From Hymenobacter coccineus (GTDB taxonomy: Bacteria > Bacteroidota > Bacteroidia > Cytophagales > Hymenobacteraceae), in NCBI RefSeq assembly GCF_001816125.1, contig NZ_MDZA01000111.1:1-64000 (forward strand): DNA of 64,000 bases, in the 5' to 3' direction. Positions 54,773 to 64,000 of this stretch are shown one piece after another. Position 1 is the stretch's first letter, and each line of letters begins with the position of its first letter. The notes beneath the pieces are model-generated. The model was given only the letters and a program-made list of their open reading frames with translations, was not told the origin of the DNA and did not search any database. The position numbers were made by a program, and so were the translations under genes.

Positions 54773-56941
54773 ATGTTAAAACCGCTACTCTTTGCCGCCG
54801 CGCCCGCCTGGGCCCGGCGGGCCTTGTTGGCGCTGGCCTTGCTGCCGGCCGTGGGGGCCCAGGCCCAGTCGATTCCCTACACCCCCAGCGGCGCCACGAA
54901 CGTGGCCGGCACCTACACCGACCTGGCCGCCACGGGCACCCCCATTGCCACGGCCAACACCGACGACGCCAACTCGGCGGCCCAGAACATTGGGTTCACG
55001 TTTAATTTTAACGGCGCGGCCTTCACGCAGTTTGTGCTGAACACCAACGGCTTCGTGCGGCTGGGGCCCGACGCGCCTTCAGCAGTTGGGCTGTTCCTGA
55101 GCGAAACAACCAACGCCGTCGACCCCATCCTCAGCCAGGCCGCGGCCGACGTCAACATCCTGGCCCCGTTCAACTTCGACCTGACGGCCGGCAGCGGCGC
55201 GGGGGGCCCCGAGTACCGGCTGGCCACCACCGGTACAGCGCCCAACCGCGTGTGCACCGTGCAGTGGAAAAACGTGAGCGACAAGGCCGCCACCACGGCC
55301 ACGCAATACGCCAACTTCAGCTTCCAGCTCAAGCTTTACGAGGGCAGCAATGCCGTGGAGTTTGTATATGGGCCCACAGTGGCGGGCACGGGTATGGCCG
55401 ACGTGCGCTTCCCGGTCATCGGCATCAAGGGCTCGGGATTCAGCGACGGCCAAACGGTGCTGGCCGAAAAGCCGCAGTCGGGCCTGCCGTGGTCGGCCGC
55501 CACGTTCCGCACCGGCTACTACGCCAACGACGGCACCAACATCCTCTACACCCACAACTACCGCGCCGACGTGGCCCCCGACCTGGGCCGTACCTACCGC
55601 TTCACGGCCACGCCCCTGGCCGTAGCCGTTTACACGCTGGGCAAGGCCGCTACCTATGCCTCGCCCCTGGCCGCGCAGGCGGGCGTGGTCAACTACTCGA
55701 ACGCCACCCTCACCAACCTGCCGGTAACGCTGACCGTGAGCGGCACCACCTCGTTCACCAACACGCAAACCGTGGCCTCGCTGGCGCCCGGCGCGGCGGT
55801 GCTGGTCACGTTCCCGGCCTTTCCCATCACGGCCACCAGCGGCACCAATACCCTGACGGTAACCGTGCCGGCCACGGCCACCACCCCGGCCCTGTCGCAG
55901 GCCGTTACCCAAACGCTGTCGGCCGCTGACCTGAGCTTCCTCACAGCCGACCCAACTTTGGGCGCGGGCCTGACCACGGCGGGCAGCGTGCTAGCCGTGG
56001 GCTACCAGGTGGGCGCGGCCGTGCTCACCACCGTCACGCCCACCTTCGTAGACGCGGGCGCGGCCGGCTCCACGTACCAGGTAGTGGTGTACGGAGCCAC
56101 CGCCGCGGGCCAGCCCGGGGCGGCGCTGTACACGTCGCCCACCCGGCCCCGGCCCGCCGCCGGGGGCCCCGATGCGGTGGCCATCCCCAGCACGCCGGTT
56201 AGCGGCAAGTTCTTCGTAGGCGTGCGCACCCTCGGCGCCGACAACATCGGCCTGGGTTACCAGGACGAGATGCCGCTGCTGCGCCCCGCCACGTTCTATA
56301 TCACCAACGACGGCACCACCTGGGTCGACATCAGCAGCCTGGGCAGCCTCAACTCGCGCCTGGCTGTGGACGTGACGCTGGGCCCCGGCGCCACCTGTGC
56401 CCCCGTTACGGCCCTCAGCGCCATGCCCACCGGCGCCACTACGGCCACGGTGGCCTTCGCGGCCGGCAGCGGCAACACCAGCTACACCGTGACCTACACG
56501 CCCGCCGGAGGCACGGCCAGCACCGTATCGCCAGCGCCCACCGCTTCGCCGGTGCTGCTCACCGGCCTTACCGGTGGCACGGCCTACACCGTGTCGGTGG
56601 TGGGCAACTGCGGCGGCGGCACGGCCACAGCGGTTACGACCACCTTCACCACCGGGGTACTCACGGCCACGCGCAACGCCCTGGGCGCTGGCGTACTGGC
56701 CGCGTTCCCGAACCCCGCCAGCCGCGCCTTCACCCTCAGCCTGCCCGCCGTGGCCGGGGCCCGCACCGCCGCCCTCACGCTCTACAACACCCTCGGCCAG
56801 CAGGTGCAAGCCCGCACCGTCGCCCTCGCCCCTGCCGGCACCCAAGCCCTGCTCGACGTGAGCGGCCTCGCCCCCGGCCTCTATACGGTGCGCGTACAGG
56901 CCGGCAGCCAGTCGGCCAGCCTGCCCGTCACGCTGCAATAG
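54773..56941 (+). CDS. Secreted protein with fibronectin type III domain and T9SS sorting tail, 722 aa
   Basis: A signal peptide (about 1-32, VGAQAQ) precedes a large beta-rich, Thr/Ala/Gly-rich ectodomain. A fibronectin type III-like repeat is visible at about 540-625 (SYTVTYTPAGGTAS and GLTGGTAYTVSVVGNC). The last 80 residues are a typical type IX secretion sorting domain, with FPNPASRAFTLSLP, LTLYNTLGQQVQ and LAPGLYTVRVQAG. The protein is therefore expected on the surface or outside the cell. A possible TATCTTTA promoter box lies at 54737-54744. The GC- and Ala-rich sequence has no in-frame interruption. Confidence 0.9.
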   Translation: MLKPLLFAAAPAWARRALLALALLPAVGAQAQSIPYTPSGATNVAGTYTDLAATGTPIATANTDDANSAAQNIGFTFNFNGAAFTQFVLNTNGFVRLGPDAPSAVGLFLSETTNAVDPILSQAAADVNILAPFNFDLTAGSGAGGPEYRLATTGTAPNRVCTVQWKNVSDKAATTATQYANFSFQLKLYEGSNAVEFVYGPTVAGTGMADVRFPVIGIKGSGFSDGQTVLAEKPQSGLPWSAATFRTGYYANDGTNILYTHNYRADVAPDLGRTYRFTATPLAVAVYTLGKAATYASPLAAQAGVVNYSNATLTNLPVTLTVSGTTSFTNTQTVASLAPGAAVLVTFPAFPITATSGTNTLTVTVPATATTPALSQAVTQTLSAADLSFLTADPTLGAGLTTAGSVLAVGYQVGAAVLTTVTPTFVDAGAAGSTYQVVVYGATAAGQPGAALYTSPTRPRPAAGGPDAVAIPSTPVSGKFFVGVRTLGADNIGLGYQDEMPLLRPATFYITNDGTTWVDISSLGSLNSRLAVDVTLGPGATCAPVTALSAMPTGATTATVAFAAGSGNTSYTVTYTPAGGTASTVSPAPTASPVLLTGLTGGTAYTVSVVGNCGGGTATAVTTTFTTGVLTATRNALGAGVLAAFPNPASRAFTLSLPAVAGARTAALTLYNTLGQQVQARTVALAPAGTQALLDVSGLAPGLYTVRVQAGSQSASLPVTLQ

Positions 56942-56950
56942 GGCCCTGGG

Positions 56951-57046
56951 TCATTTAACAGTTATCAATTAACATTTAACAGCCGTTCTACTGGCCCAAA
57001 TGGCTAGCGGAACGCTGTTAAATGTTAATTGATAACTGTTAAATGA
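56951..57046. repeat. 33-bp perfect inverted repeat after the T9SS gene
   Basis: The arm 56951-56983 is exactly complementary to 57014-57046, with a 30-nt loop that pairs further in part. Each arm holds CATTTAACA twice. It is AT-rich in a GC-rich genome and lies between the convergent stops of the T9SS gene and moxR, so it may act as a bidirectional terminator or be a mobile repeat. Confidence 0.85.
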
Positions 57047-57053
57047 AATGACC

Positions 57054-58049
<996 letters not shown>

Positions 58050-58105
58050 CGGCGGGGCGTAAGTGGGCCCGCAAATTACACCACCGGCCCGGGGCCCCGG
58101 CCGGG

Positions 58106-58822
58106 TTAGGCGCGCAAGGCCTGAATTTGCTCCGTCAGCACCGCCATTACTTGCAGGCTTTCCTCGCGGGCGGAGGTTTGGTAGGCCTGAGCGGTGGGCC
58201 CGTCGGCGTCCTCCCAGCCGGCCAGCGCCGCCAGGGTTTCCAGGCGCGTCACCGAGCTATCGATGCGCTGGTAGACGGCCTCCCACAGCTGTTGGTTCCA
58301 ATTAGCCTGTTGCATGAGGTGCAGGCGCAGGTCGAGCAAGCTCATCACCACGGTTGCGAGCCGCGCCAACAACTCCGCCTCGGCTTCGCTGAACGTACGG
58401 GGTTTGTGGTCGATTACGCAAAGCACGCCGATGGGGTAGCCCGTTTCGGTGCGCAGCGTGTGGCCGGCGTAGAAGCCCAGGTTCAACCGCTTCACCAAGA
58501 AGGGGCTAATCAAATCGCAGGGGTGGTCGTTCAGATTCTCAAAAACGGTGGTTTCCTCACGCAGCAAGGCCACCGAACACAAAGTTTCGCCGCGGTCCAC
58601 GCGGTCCATGTCCGGGGGTAACCCGTGGTTGAGGCCCATGCTTACCTCCTCCTCGTCCACAAAAGCCACAATGCCGATGGGAACGTTAAAAAGCTTGGCC
58701 GCTAGGCGCACCAGCTCCGAAAACGTCTCGTCGTGCATCGTGTTCAGCAGCTGGTACGGCCGCAACGCCTGCAGGCGCAGCGCTTCGGCAAGGGGCAACG
58801 GGGCAAGATGAGCAGTGGCCAT
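58106..58822 (-). CDS. GAF-domain protein, 238 aa
   Basis: One GAF domain at about residues 25-165 (TFSELVRLAAKLFNVPIGIVAFVDEE through TGYPIGVLCVIDHKPRTFSEAE) is followed by a helical C-terminal region without a recognisable output domain. The ligand is unknown. The ATG at 58822 is the natural start, 34 nt after a TATCTTTG box. The longer open frame upstream runs through the tRNA-Leu gene and is not real. Confidence 0.85.
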   Translation of the reverse strand: MATAHLAPLPLAEALRLQALRPYQLLNTMHDETFSELVRLAAKLFNVPIGIVAFVDEEEVSMGLNHGLPPDMDRVDRGETLCSVALLREETTVFENLNDHPCDLISPFLVKRLNLGFYAGHTLRTETGYPIGVLCVIDHKPRTFSEAEAELLARLATVVMSLLDLRLHLMQQANWNQQLWEAVYQRIDSSVTRLETLAALAGWEDADGPTAQAYQTSAREESLQVMAVLTEQIQALRA

Positions 58823-58856
58823 ACAATTATTTCCCGTTAAAACACCAGGCTGATAC

Positions 58857-58864
58857 CAAAGATA
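58857..58864 (-). promoter_or_regulatory. -7 element TATCTTTG before the GAF gene
   Basis: On the minus strand TATCTTTG (TAnnTTTG) lies 34 nt upstream of the ATG. No well-spaced -33 box is seen. Confidence 0.45.
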
Positions 58865-58942
58865 CAACCCTGCCGTCAGCGTACCCGTCCCGCAAGCAAA
58901 TAATAAAAATGCCCGTCCGCCGGGGGCCCATTTTCTAGCGAA

Positions 58943-58975
58943 AAAGCCCCGCTTCCGGGCAGGAAGCGGGGCTTT
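58943..58975 (-). terminator. Terminator after tRNA-Leu
   Basis: AAAGCCCCGCTTCC (58943-58956) pairs with GGAAGCGGGGCTTT (58962-58975). Read on the minus strand it is followed by a T-run and ends tRNA-Leu transcription. Confidence 0.85.
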
Positions 58976-58981
58976 GCGTTG

Positions 58982-59064
58982 TACCGGAGACGGGACTCGA
59001 ACCCGTAAGCCCGTGAAGGCAAGGGATTTTAAGTCCCTCGTGTATACCATTCCACCACTCCGGC
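58982..59064 (-). tRNA. tRNA-Leu (anticodon UAA)
   Basis: On the minus strand the acceptor GCCGGAG pairs with CTCCGGT. The anticodon loop CTTAAAA gives UAA. The variable arm is long (class II, as for Leu), and the T-loop reads GGTTCGAGTCC. Length 83 nt; the CCA end is not encoded. Confidence 0.93.
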
Positions 59065-59114
59065 TTGGTTGGCTACTACCAAAATTAACCACAAACCATG
59101 CATTCAACTATAAT

Positions 59115-59148
59115 AAAAAAGACGTTGCCGGAAAGCAACGTCTTTTTT
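59115..59148. terminator. Terminator between tRNA-Gly and tRNA-Leu
   Basis: A-run, GACGTTGC (59121-59128), a 6-nt loop, GCAACGTC (59135-59142) and T-run. Both tRNA genes lie on the minus strand, so this ends tRNA-Gly and implies a separate promoter for tRNA-Leu. Confidence 0.85.
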
Positions 59149-59157
59149 CGAACTTGG

Positions 59158-59230
59158 AGCGGGAGACGAGGTTCGAACTCGCGACCTCGACCTTGGCAAG
59201 GTCGCGCTCTACCAACTGAGCTACTCTCGC
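59158..59230 (-). tRNA. tRNA-Gly (anticodon GCC)
   Basis: On the minus strand the acceptor GCGAGAG pairs with CTCCCGC (one A-C mismatch). The D-loop TAGCTCAGTTGGTAGA is typical, the anticodon loop reads CTTGCCAAG (GCC), and the T-loop is GTTCGAACC. CCA follows the discriminator base directly (59157-59155), so the 3' end is encoded. Confidence 0.92.
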
Positions 59231-59267
59231 AGGATAACCGCAACTGGCGTAGCGGCTAATGGTTTCA

Positions 59268-59297
59268 CAAAGGTAGGGGGATTTTGGCGGGAGGCAA
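59268..59297 (-). promoter_or_regulatory. Consensus Bacteroidetes promoter for tRNA-Gly
   Basis: On the minus strand TTG (59297-59295), a 19-nt spacer and TACCTTTG (59275-59268) match the TTG/TAnnTTTG consensus with ideal spacing, 37 nt upstream of the tRNA 5' end. Confidence 0.8.
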
Positions 59298-59358
59298 GTC
59301 CAGGGCCCAAAAACTTGCCCCTGGCGCACCTTTGGGGCTCATTTTCAGCCTGAAAAAT

Positions 59359-62105
59359 TTACGCGGGGCCCAGCGCCAACTTCAATTCGTTCAGTTTTAG
59401 CAGTGCTTCGATGGGCGTGAGGGTGTTGACGTCGAGGTTTTGGAGCAGCTCGCGCAGGCGTTCCAGGGCCGGGTCGCCGGGCTCAAACATGCTCAACTGG
59501 AGTTGGGCGCGGGGCGCGTGGCCACGGCCGATGTGGCGCGGGGCCGGGGTTGCGCCGGCTGGGGCCCCTCGTCGAGGCCCGCCAACACGGCGTCGAACTC
59601 GGTGGGGGCCCCGGCGTCGTCCACGCCCGTGCTGGTGCGCTCCACCTCCAAGTGGTGCATGATTTCGTTGGCCCGCAGCACCACGGCGGTGGGCATGCCG
59701 GCCAGCCGCGCCACGTGGATGCCGAAGCTGTGCTCCGAGCCGCCGGCCTGCAGCTTGCGCAGGAACAGGATGCGGCCGTCGGCCTCCTTCACGGCCACGT
59801 TGTAGTTGCGCACCCGCGGACAGTCGTCGGCCAGCTGGTTCAGCTCGTGGTAGTGGGTGGCGAAGAGGGTTTTGGCCTTGGCCTTCGGGTTGTTGTGCAG
59901 GTGCTCCACGATGGCCCAGGCGATGCTGATGCCGTCGTAGGTGCTGGTGCCGCGCCCGATTTCGTCCATCAGCACGAGGCTGCGGTCGGAGAGGTTGTTG
60001 AGGATGGAGGCGGTTTCGGTCATCTCCACCATGAAGGTGCTCTCGCCCTTGCTCAGGTTGTCGGAGGCCCCCACGCGGGTGAAAATCTTGTCGATGATGC
60101 CCACCGTGGCACTTTCGGCGGGCACGAACGAGCCAATTTGGGCCAGTAGCACGATGAGGGCCGTTTGGCGGAGCAGGGCCGATTTACCGGCCATGTTGGG
60201 CCCCGTAATCACCACAATCTGCTGGTCGGTCTGGTCGAGGCAGATATCGTTGGGGATGTAGCTCTCGCCGGGCGGCAACTGGCGCTCAATCACCGGGTGG
60301 CGGCCTTGCTTGATGTCGAGCACGGTGCCGTCGTTCACCAGGGGCCGCACGTAGCGGTGCTGGCGCGCCGTGAGGGCGAAGCTGGCCAGGCAGTCCATCA
60401 CGCCAATGGCCCGCGCATTTTGCTGAATCTGGGGCACGGAATCGAGCGCGCTCAGCACCAAATCGGTGTAGATGCGCTGCTCGATGACGAACAGCTGCTC
60501 CTCGGCGTGGAGGATTTTCTCCTCGTAGGTTTTCAGCTCCTCGGTCACGTAGCGCTCGGCGTTTACCAGCGTCTGCTTGCGAATCCAGGCGGCGGGCACC
60601 TTGTCTTTGTGGGCGTTGGTGACTTCGAGGTAGTAGCCAAACACCTTGTTGTAAGCCACTTTCAGCGACGAGATGCCCGTGTTGCGCTGCTCGCGGGCTT
60701 GCAGTTGCAAGAGGTAGTCTTTACCCGAAAAGGCCAGCCCGCGCAGCTCGTCCAGCTCCGCGTCCACGCCGTCGTTCAGCACGCCGCCCTGGTTGGTGAG
60801 CAGGGGCGCGTCGGCCTTGATTTTAGCCTGAATCTCTTTACGCAGGGCCAGGCAAGGGTTGAGTTGGTCGGCCAGCTTCTCCAGGGCCCGCACGCCGGAC
60901 GCGGCCAGCCGGGCGCGCATTGGCTCCACGGCTTCCAGGGCCCGGGCCAGCTGCAGCAGCTCGCGGGGGTTCACGCGGCGCACAGCCACTTTGCTGATGA
61001 GGCGCTCCAGGTCGTTGATTTGGCGCAGGTGCTGGGTGAGGTCGGCCAGCAGTTCTTCATCGGCCACCAGGGCCCCCACGGTGTCGAGGCGGCGCTGGAT
61101 CTGGCCCACCTCCTTCAGCGGCAGCACCACCCACTTGCGCAGCAGCCGGGCCCCCATTGGCGTCAGGGTCTGGTCGAGGATGTCAATCAGCGGCACGCCG
61201 CCGGGGTGCTGGGCCTGGATCAGCTCCAGGTTGCGCACCGTGAAGCGGTCGAGCCACACGTACTTGTCTTCTTCCAAGCGGCCCAGGCTGGCGATGTGGC
61301 TGAGGTTGGCGTGCTTGGTTTCGGCCAGGTAGTGCAGGATGCAGCCGGCGGCGATGACGCCCTCCTTGAGGTTGTCCACCCCGAAACCCTTGAGCGAAGT
61401 GGTGCGGAAGTGGCGCGTGAGCGTATCGTGGGCGTAATCGGGTCCAAACACCCACTCGTCCAGGGCATAGGTACAGAAATCCGGGCCGAAGTGCCGCTCG
61501 AAATCGCCGCGGCTTTTCTTGCAAAACAGCACCTCGGCGGGCCCGAAGTTTTGCAGCAGCTTGCCCAGGTAGCCGATATCGCCCTGGGCTACCAGGAACT
61601 CGCCGGTGCTGATGTCGAGGAAGGAAATGCCGGCCTCGGCCTTGCCGAAGTGAATGGCGGCCAAGTAGTTGTTGGCGCGACGCTCCAGCACGTTGTCGTG
61701 CAGGCTCACGCCGGGCGTCACCAGCTCGGTGATGCCGCGCTTCACCAGGCCCTTGGCCAGCTTAGGGTCTTCGAGCTGGTCGCAGATGGCCACGCGCTGG
61801 CCGGCGCGCACCAGCTTGGGCAGGTACGTATCGAGCGAATGGTGCGGGAAGCCGGCCAGCGGCACCTCGCTGGGCGTGCCGCCCCCGCGCTTGGTGAGCG
61901 TGATGTCGAGGATGCGGCTGGCCGTAACGGCGTCTTCGCCAAACGTTTCGTAGAAGTCGCCCACCCGAAACAGCAGCACCGCGCCCGGATACTGGGTTTT
62001 GAGCTGGTAGTATTGCTTCATCAGGGGCGTGTCAATCACCGGCGCGGCGGTGAAGTGGTCGGGGCCCACCGACTTGATGACGAATTCTTTCTTAGGAGCT
62101 GGCAA
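59359..62105 (-). CDS. mutS: DNA mismatch repair protein MutS, frame break near the C-terminus
   Basis: It recognises base mismatches. The N-terminal mismatch-binding domain has [29 protein letters not shown] with the Phe-x-Glu motif, then come the core and clamp domains, and the ATPase with [14 protein letters not shown] and [12 protein letters not shown]. The main frame ends at 59493, but the normal tail ([16 protein letters not shown], then [14 protein letters not shown]) continues in another frame to a stop at 59359. One base is missing between about 59500 and 59580, a region with GGGGCCCC. Without the tail, the C-terminal tetramer and MutL-contact region would be lost. The start is a TTG at 62105 (no nearby ATG). 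Repaired length is about 915 aa. Confidence 0.9.
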
Positions 62106-62115
62106 AGCAGAAGTA

Positions 62116-62231
62116 GCGCGAACTTTGTGGCCCGCGGTTGGGAAGGGTGAAGCTGATTTCTTAGCGCATAGCCCGGCCGCCGCGCCATTCGATTACCCAT
62201 AAACCGACGACGCGAACGACAAAGTTCGCGC
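62116..62231. promoter_or_regulatory. 13-bp inverted repeat in the mutS/trmH divergent region
   Basis: GCGCGAACTTTGT at 62116-62128 (plus) recurs exactly on the minus strand at 62231-62219. Each half contains GAACTTTG, close to the TAnnTTTG box. If both are promoters they fire toward each other, giving overlapping leaders for mutS and the methyltransferase gene; otherwise they may be operator halves. Confidence 0.45.
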
Positions 62232-62239
62232 CCCTGCCC

Positions 62240-62771
62240 ATGCGCAAACTCACCATGGCCGAGCTGAACCGCGTGGCGGTGGCCGACTTCAAAAGTACGC
62301 CCAAAAGCCCCGTGGTTTTGGTGATGGACAACGTGCGCAGCCTGCACAACGTGGGCGCCGTGTTCCGCACCGCCGACGCGTTTGCGCTCGAAAAAATCTG
62401 GCTCTGCGGCATTACCGGCCGGCCGCCGCACCGCGAAATCACCAAAACTGCCCTGGGCAGCGAGCGCCGTGGCCTGGGAGTACGCTGCCGAAACGGCCGA
62501 CGCCGTGGGGGCCCTAAAAGCGGCTGGTTACCAGGTGGTGGCCGTGGAGCAAACCACGGGCAGCGTGCCGCTGCCGCAGTTCCAGCCCGCGCCGGGCCGG
62601 CCGCTGGCGCTGGTGCTGGGCAACGAGGTGTTCGGCGTGGACGACGCGGTGCTGGCCTTGTGCGACGTGGCCGTGGAAATCCCGCAGTTCGGCACCAAGC
62701 ACTCGCTGAACGTGGGCGTGGCGGCTGGCGTGGTGCTGTGGGACGTACTGGTGAAGCTGGGCGTGGTGTAA
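62240..62771 (+). pseudogene. TrmH-family RNA 2'-O-ribose methyltransferase, frameshifted near 62460
   Basis: SpoU/TrmH-type enzyme with a trefoil knot. The N-terminal half (from ATG 62240: KSPVVLVMDNVRSLHNVGAVFRTADAFALEKI and GITGRPPHREITKTALG) is in one frame. The second half (VAWEYAAETADAV, LALVLGNEVFGVDD, VEIPQFGTKHSLNVGVAAGVVLWD with the SAM-binding knot) is in the next. The +1 change falls between ALG and VAWEY at about 62457-62470 (one extra base or two missing). As read from 62240, the protein loses the SAM site. The repaired protein is about 177 aa. Confidence 0.85.
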
Positions 62772-62923
62772 GCTTAGTTGTTAGAGCAGTTTTGTAATCA
62801 GTGCACATGCGGCTAACGGCCCCGTAGGCGTCTCGTGAGGCGAACTAGTAGAACAACTAGGTACACTGGCGGTTGAATAGCCCTAGATAAATTTAGTGAT
62901 TATGTATATTTAGCAGAAACAGC
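62772..62923. other. Intergenic stretch before the PAS gene
   Basis: This 152-bp stretch is AT-richer toward its right end and shows no gene or clear hairpin. It probably holds the promoter of the PAS protein; I could not identify a good TAnnTTTG box. Confidence 0.3.
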
Positions 62924-64000
62924 ATGGGCATTCGCGCTGACTTCCGCCTGTTGGCGAATATCCTCGACCACGCACCGGTCCTTATTTGCGCCGTTGATCC
63001 GCACGGGCAGCTGCAGCGTGTGAGCGGCGCTTGCCGGCACGTACTGGGCAGGGGCGACGAGCGAGTGGGCCAGCCCTTTGCCGACCTTGTACACCCCGAC
63101 GACCGCGCAAATGTCTTGGCCGCTTGCGCGCGGGCGCGGGCGCAAGACGGCCCCGTACAATTCGAAAGCCGCTGCCTTAGCGCTGATGGAGGCGAGGTTG
63201 TCGTGGAATGGTCGGCCTTCCAGCCGCCGGCCGAGGCGCTGCTGCTGTGCCTGGGGCGCGATGTGACGGCGCAGCGCCAGGCGGCCCGCCACGCGCGTGA
63301 GCAAGAAGCATATAACCAGGTCGTGACGGAGCATGGGTTCGACATGATGGCCCTGCTCAATGAGGAAGGCCGCTACCTCTACGTGGGCGGCTCCATCACG
63401 CCTGCGTTGGGCTACCAGCCCGAGGAACTGATAGGCCGTAGCGCCTTCGATTTCATTCACCCAAATGACGTGGCCGCGGCGCAGGCCAGCTGGGTTGAGC
63501 TAGGCAGCCAACCCGCTTTCACCGTCTCCGATTTTCGCTTCCGTGCTGCCAACGGCGATTGGCGCTGGATGGAAACCTCCGTCAACAACCAACTGCTGAA
63601 CCCCAACATCCGGGCCTACACCGTGATTTCGCGCGACGTGACCGCGCAGTGCGAGGCAATCCGCCGCGCGTACGAGCAAAAAGAATTATACCGGGCCGTG
63701 GCCGAGCACAGCTTCGACATCGTGATGCTGATGAGCACCGAGGGCGTGTATACCTACGTGGGCGGCTCGGTGCAAAAAGCGCTGGGCTACCAGCCCGAGC
63801 AGCTGCTGGGGCACAGTCCCTTCGAGTTTATCCATCCCGAGGACCTGGCTGCGGCCCAGGCCGCCTGGGCTGAGCGGGGTACACTGCCCGTCTTTAGCGT
63901 GCCGGACTGCCGTTTCCGTGCGGCCAATGGCGCGTGGCGCTGGATGGAAACCACCATCGGCAACCAGCTGCTCAACCCGGCCATTGGGGCGTTCACGCTG
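62924..64000 (+). CDS. Multi-PAS sensor protein, N-terminal part (3' end outside window)
   Basis: The frame from the ATG at 62924 is open to the window end (359 codons). It contains three PAS domains: about residues 5-120 (FRLLANILDHAPVLICAV), 132-245 and 255-359. The second and third are very alike (YVGGSITPALGYQPEELIG and YVGGSVQKALGYQPEQLLG, each with FxFIHPxD and WRWMET), so they are an internal duplication. Such proteins usually end in a histidine kinase or a cyclic-di-GMP domain, but the output part is not in the window. No signal peptide or membrane helix is visible, so the sensor seems cytosolic. Confidence 0.85.
   Translation, partial: MGIRADFRLLANILDHAPVLICAVDPHGQLQRVSGACRHVLGRGDERVGQPFADLVHPDDRANVLAACARARAQDGPVQFESRCLSADGGEVVVEWSAFQPPAEALLLCLGRDVTAQRQAARHAREQEAYNQVVTEHGFDMMALLNEEGRYLYVGGSITPALGYQPEELIGRSAFDFIHPNDVAAAQASWVELGSQPAFTVSDFRFRAANGDWRWMETSVNNQLLNPNIRAYTVISRDVTAQCEAIRRAYEQKELYRAVAEHSFDIVMLMSTEGVYTYVGGSVQKALGYQPEQLLGHSPFEFIHPEDLAAAQAAWAERGTLPVFSVPDCRFRAANGAWRWMETTIGNQLLNPAIGAFTL

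Noticed and set aside
58823..59107. An N-terminal extension of the GAF gene
   Set aside because: It passes through the tRNA-Leu gene and a terminator.
60165..62150. A 661-codon open frame on the plus strand opposite mutS
   Set aside because: It is antisense to a clear MutS gene, and its His/Gln/Val/Ala-rich composition is the usual shadow of a high-GC gene.
62900..63460. A 186-codon minus-strand frame at the right end
   Set aside because: It is opposite the multi-PAS gene, which has clear PAS motifs and runs open to the window end.

Overview
The window looks like a piece of chromosome from a high-GC member of the Bacteroidetes, most probably Cytophagales and Hymenobacter-like (the genus is inference). 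The grounds are: promoters of the Bacteroidetes type (TTG, about 19-22 nt, TAnnTTTG), for example upstream of the tRNA-Gly gene; a secreted protein with a type IX secretion (T9SS) sorting tail; the exbB-exbD-exbD-tonB-PstS-TPR gene order; DUF6089 outer-membrane proteins beside nadK, uppS, bamA and skp/ompH; and a GC-rich sequence packed with GGGGCCC palindromes. Almost everything is housekeeping. I saw no prophage, transposase, CRISPR array, defence island or secondary-metabolite cluster.

Layout. 0-3.3 kb: the 3' part of recG and a secreted protein of unknown function. 3.4-11.8 kb (minus strand): a fatty-acid beta-oxidation locus, read as fadD, marR-type regulator, fadN (frameshifted), fadA, yggL, fadE. 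12-16.7 kb: an arginase-fold protein (frameshifted), then pta-ackA for acetyl-CoA/acetate interconversion. 16.7-20.3 kb: a cytochrome b5-like protein, murQ, an unknown acidic protein, hemH (frameshifted) and a flavin reductase. 20.4-25.2 kb: an AraC regulator, a membrane protein, the ribosome GTPases era and der, and a small lipoprotein. 25.2-32.4 kb: PRC-barrel protein, membrane-anchored protein, two coupled DUF2157 membrane proteins each with an in-frame TAG, cysteine desulfurase, glmM and mazG. 32.6-38.9 kb: the proton-motive-force/TonB energising operon followed by a PstS-like lipoprotein and a TPR protein. 38.9-54.6 kb (mostly minus): rluD-like pseudouridine synthase and a large envelope cluster (two ompH/skp, bamA, uppS, two DUF6089, nadK, a second Omp85 protein, CBS protein), then hydrolase, trpG/pabA, cvpA, yqeY, a membrane protein, and pdxJ on the plus strand. 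54.7-64 kb: T9SS cargo, MoxR ATPase, GAF protein, tRNA-Leu and tRNA-Gly, mutS, a TrmH-family methyltransferase and the start of a multi-PAS sensor.

The most striking feature is gene integrity. Seven genes need a one-base frame change to restore the family protein (fadN, arginase-like, hemH, ompH2, the second Omp85 gene, mutS, trmH-like), and two adjacent genes carry in-frame TAG codons. Several frame breaks fall at or beside GGGGCC(CC) tracts. Since mutS, hemH and fadN are rarely all lost together, sequencing or assembly error at these palindromes is the leading explanation. Error-prone replication or recoding cannot be excluded from the sequence alone.

The GGGGCCC palindrome behaves like a highly iterated motif: dense in most genes and intergenic spaces, but nearly absent from the 32.6-38.8 kb TonB operon. 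Three hairpin-type dispersed repeats and one 33-bp perfect palindrome add to the repeat content. I did not find a clear new multi-gene system. The best leads are the amber-bearing DUF2157 pair, the iterated palindrome with its link to frame breaks, and the arginase-fold protein with degenerate metal motifs.
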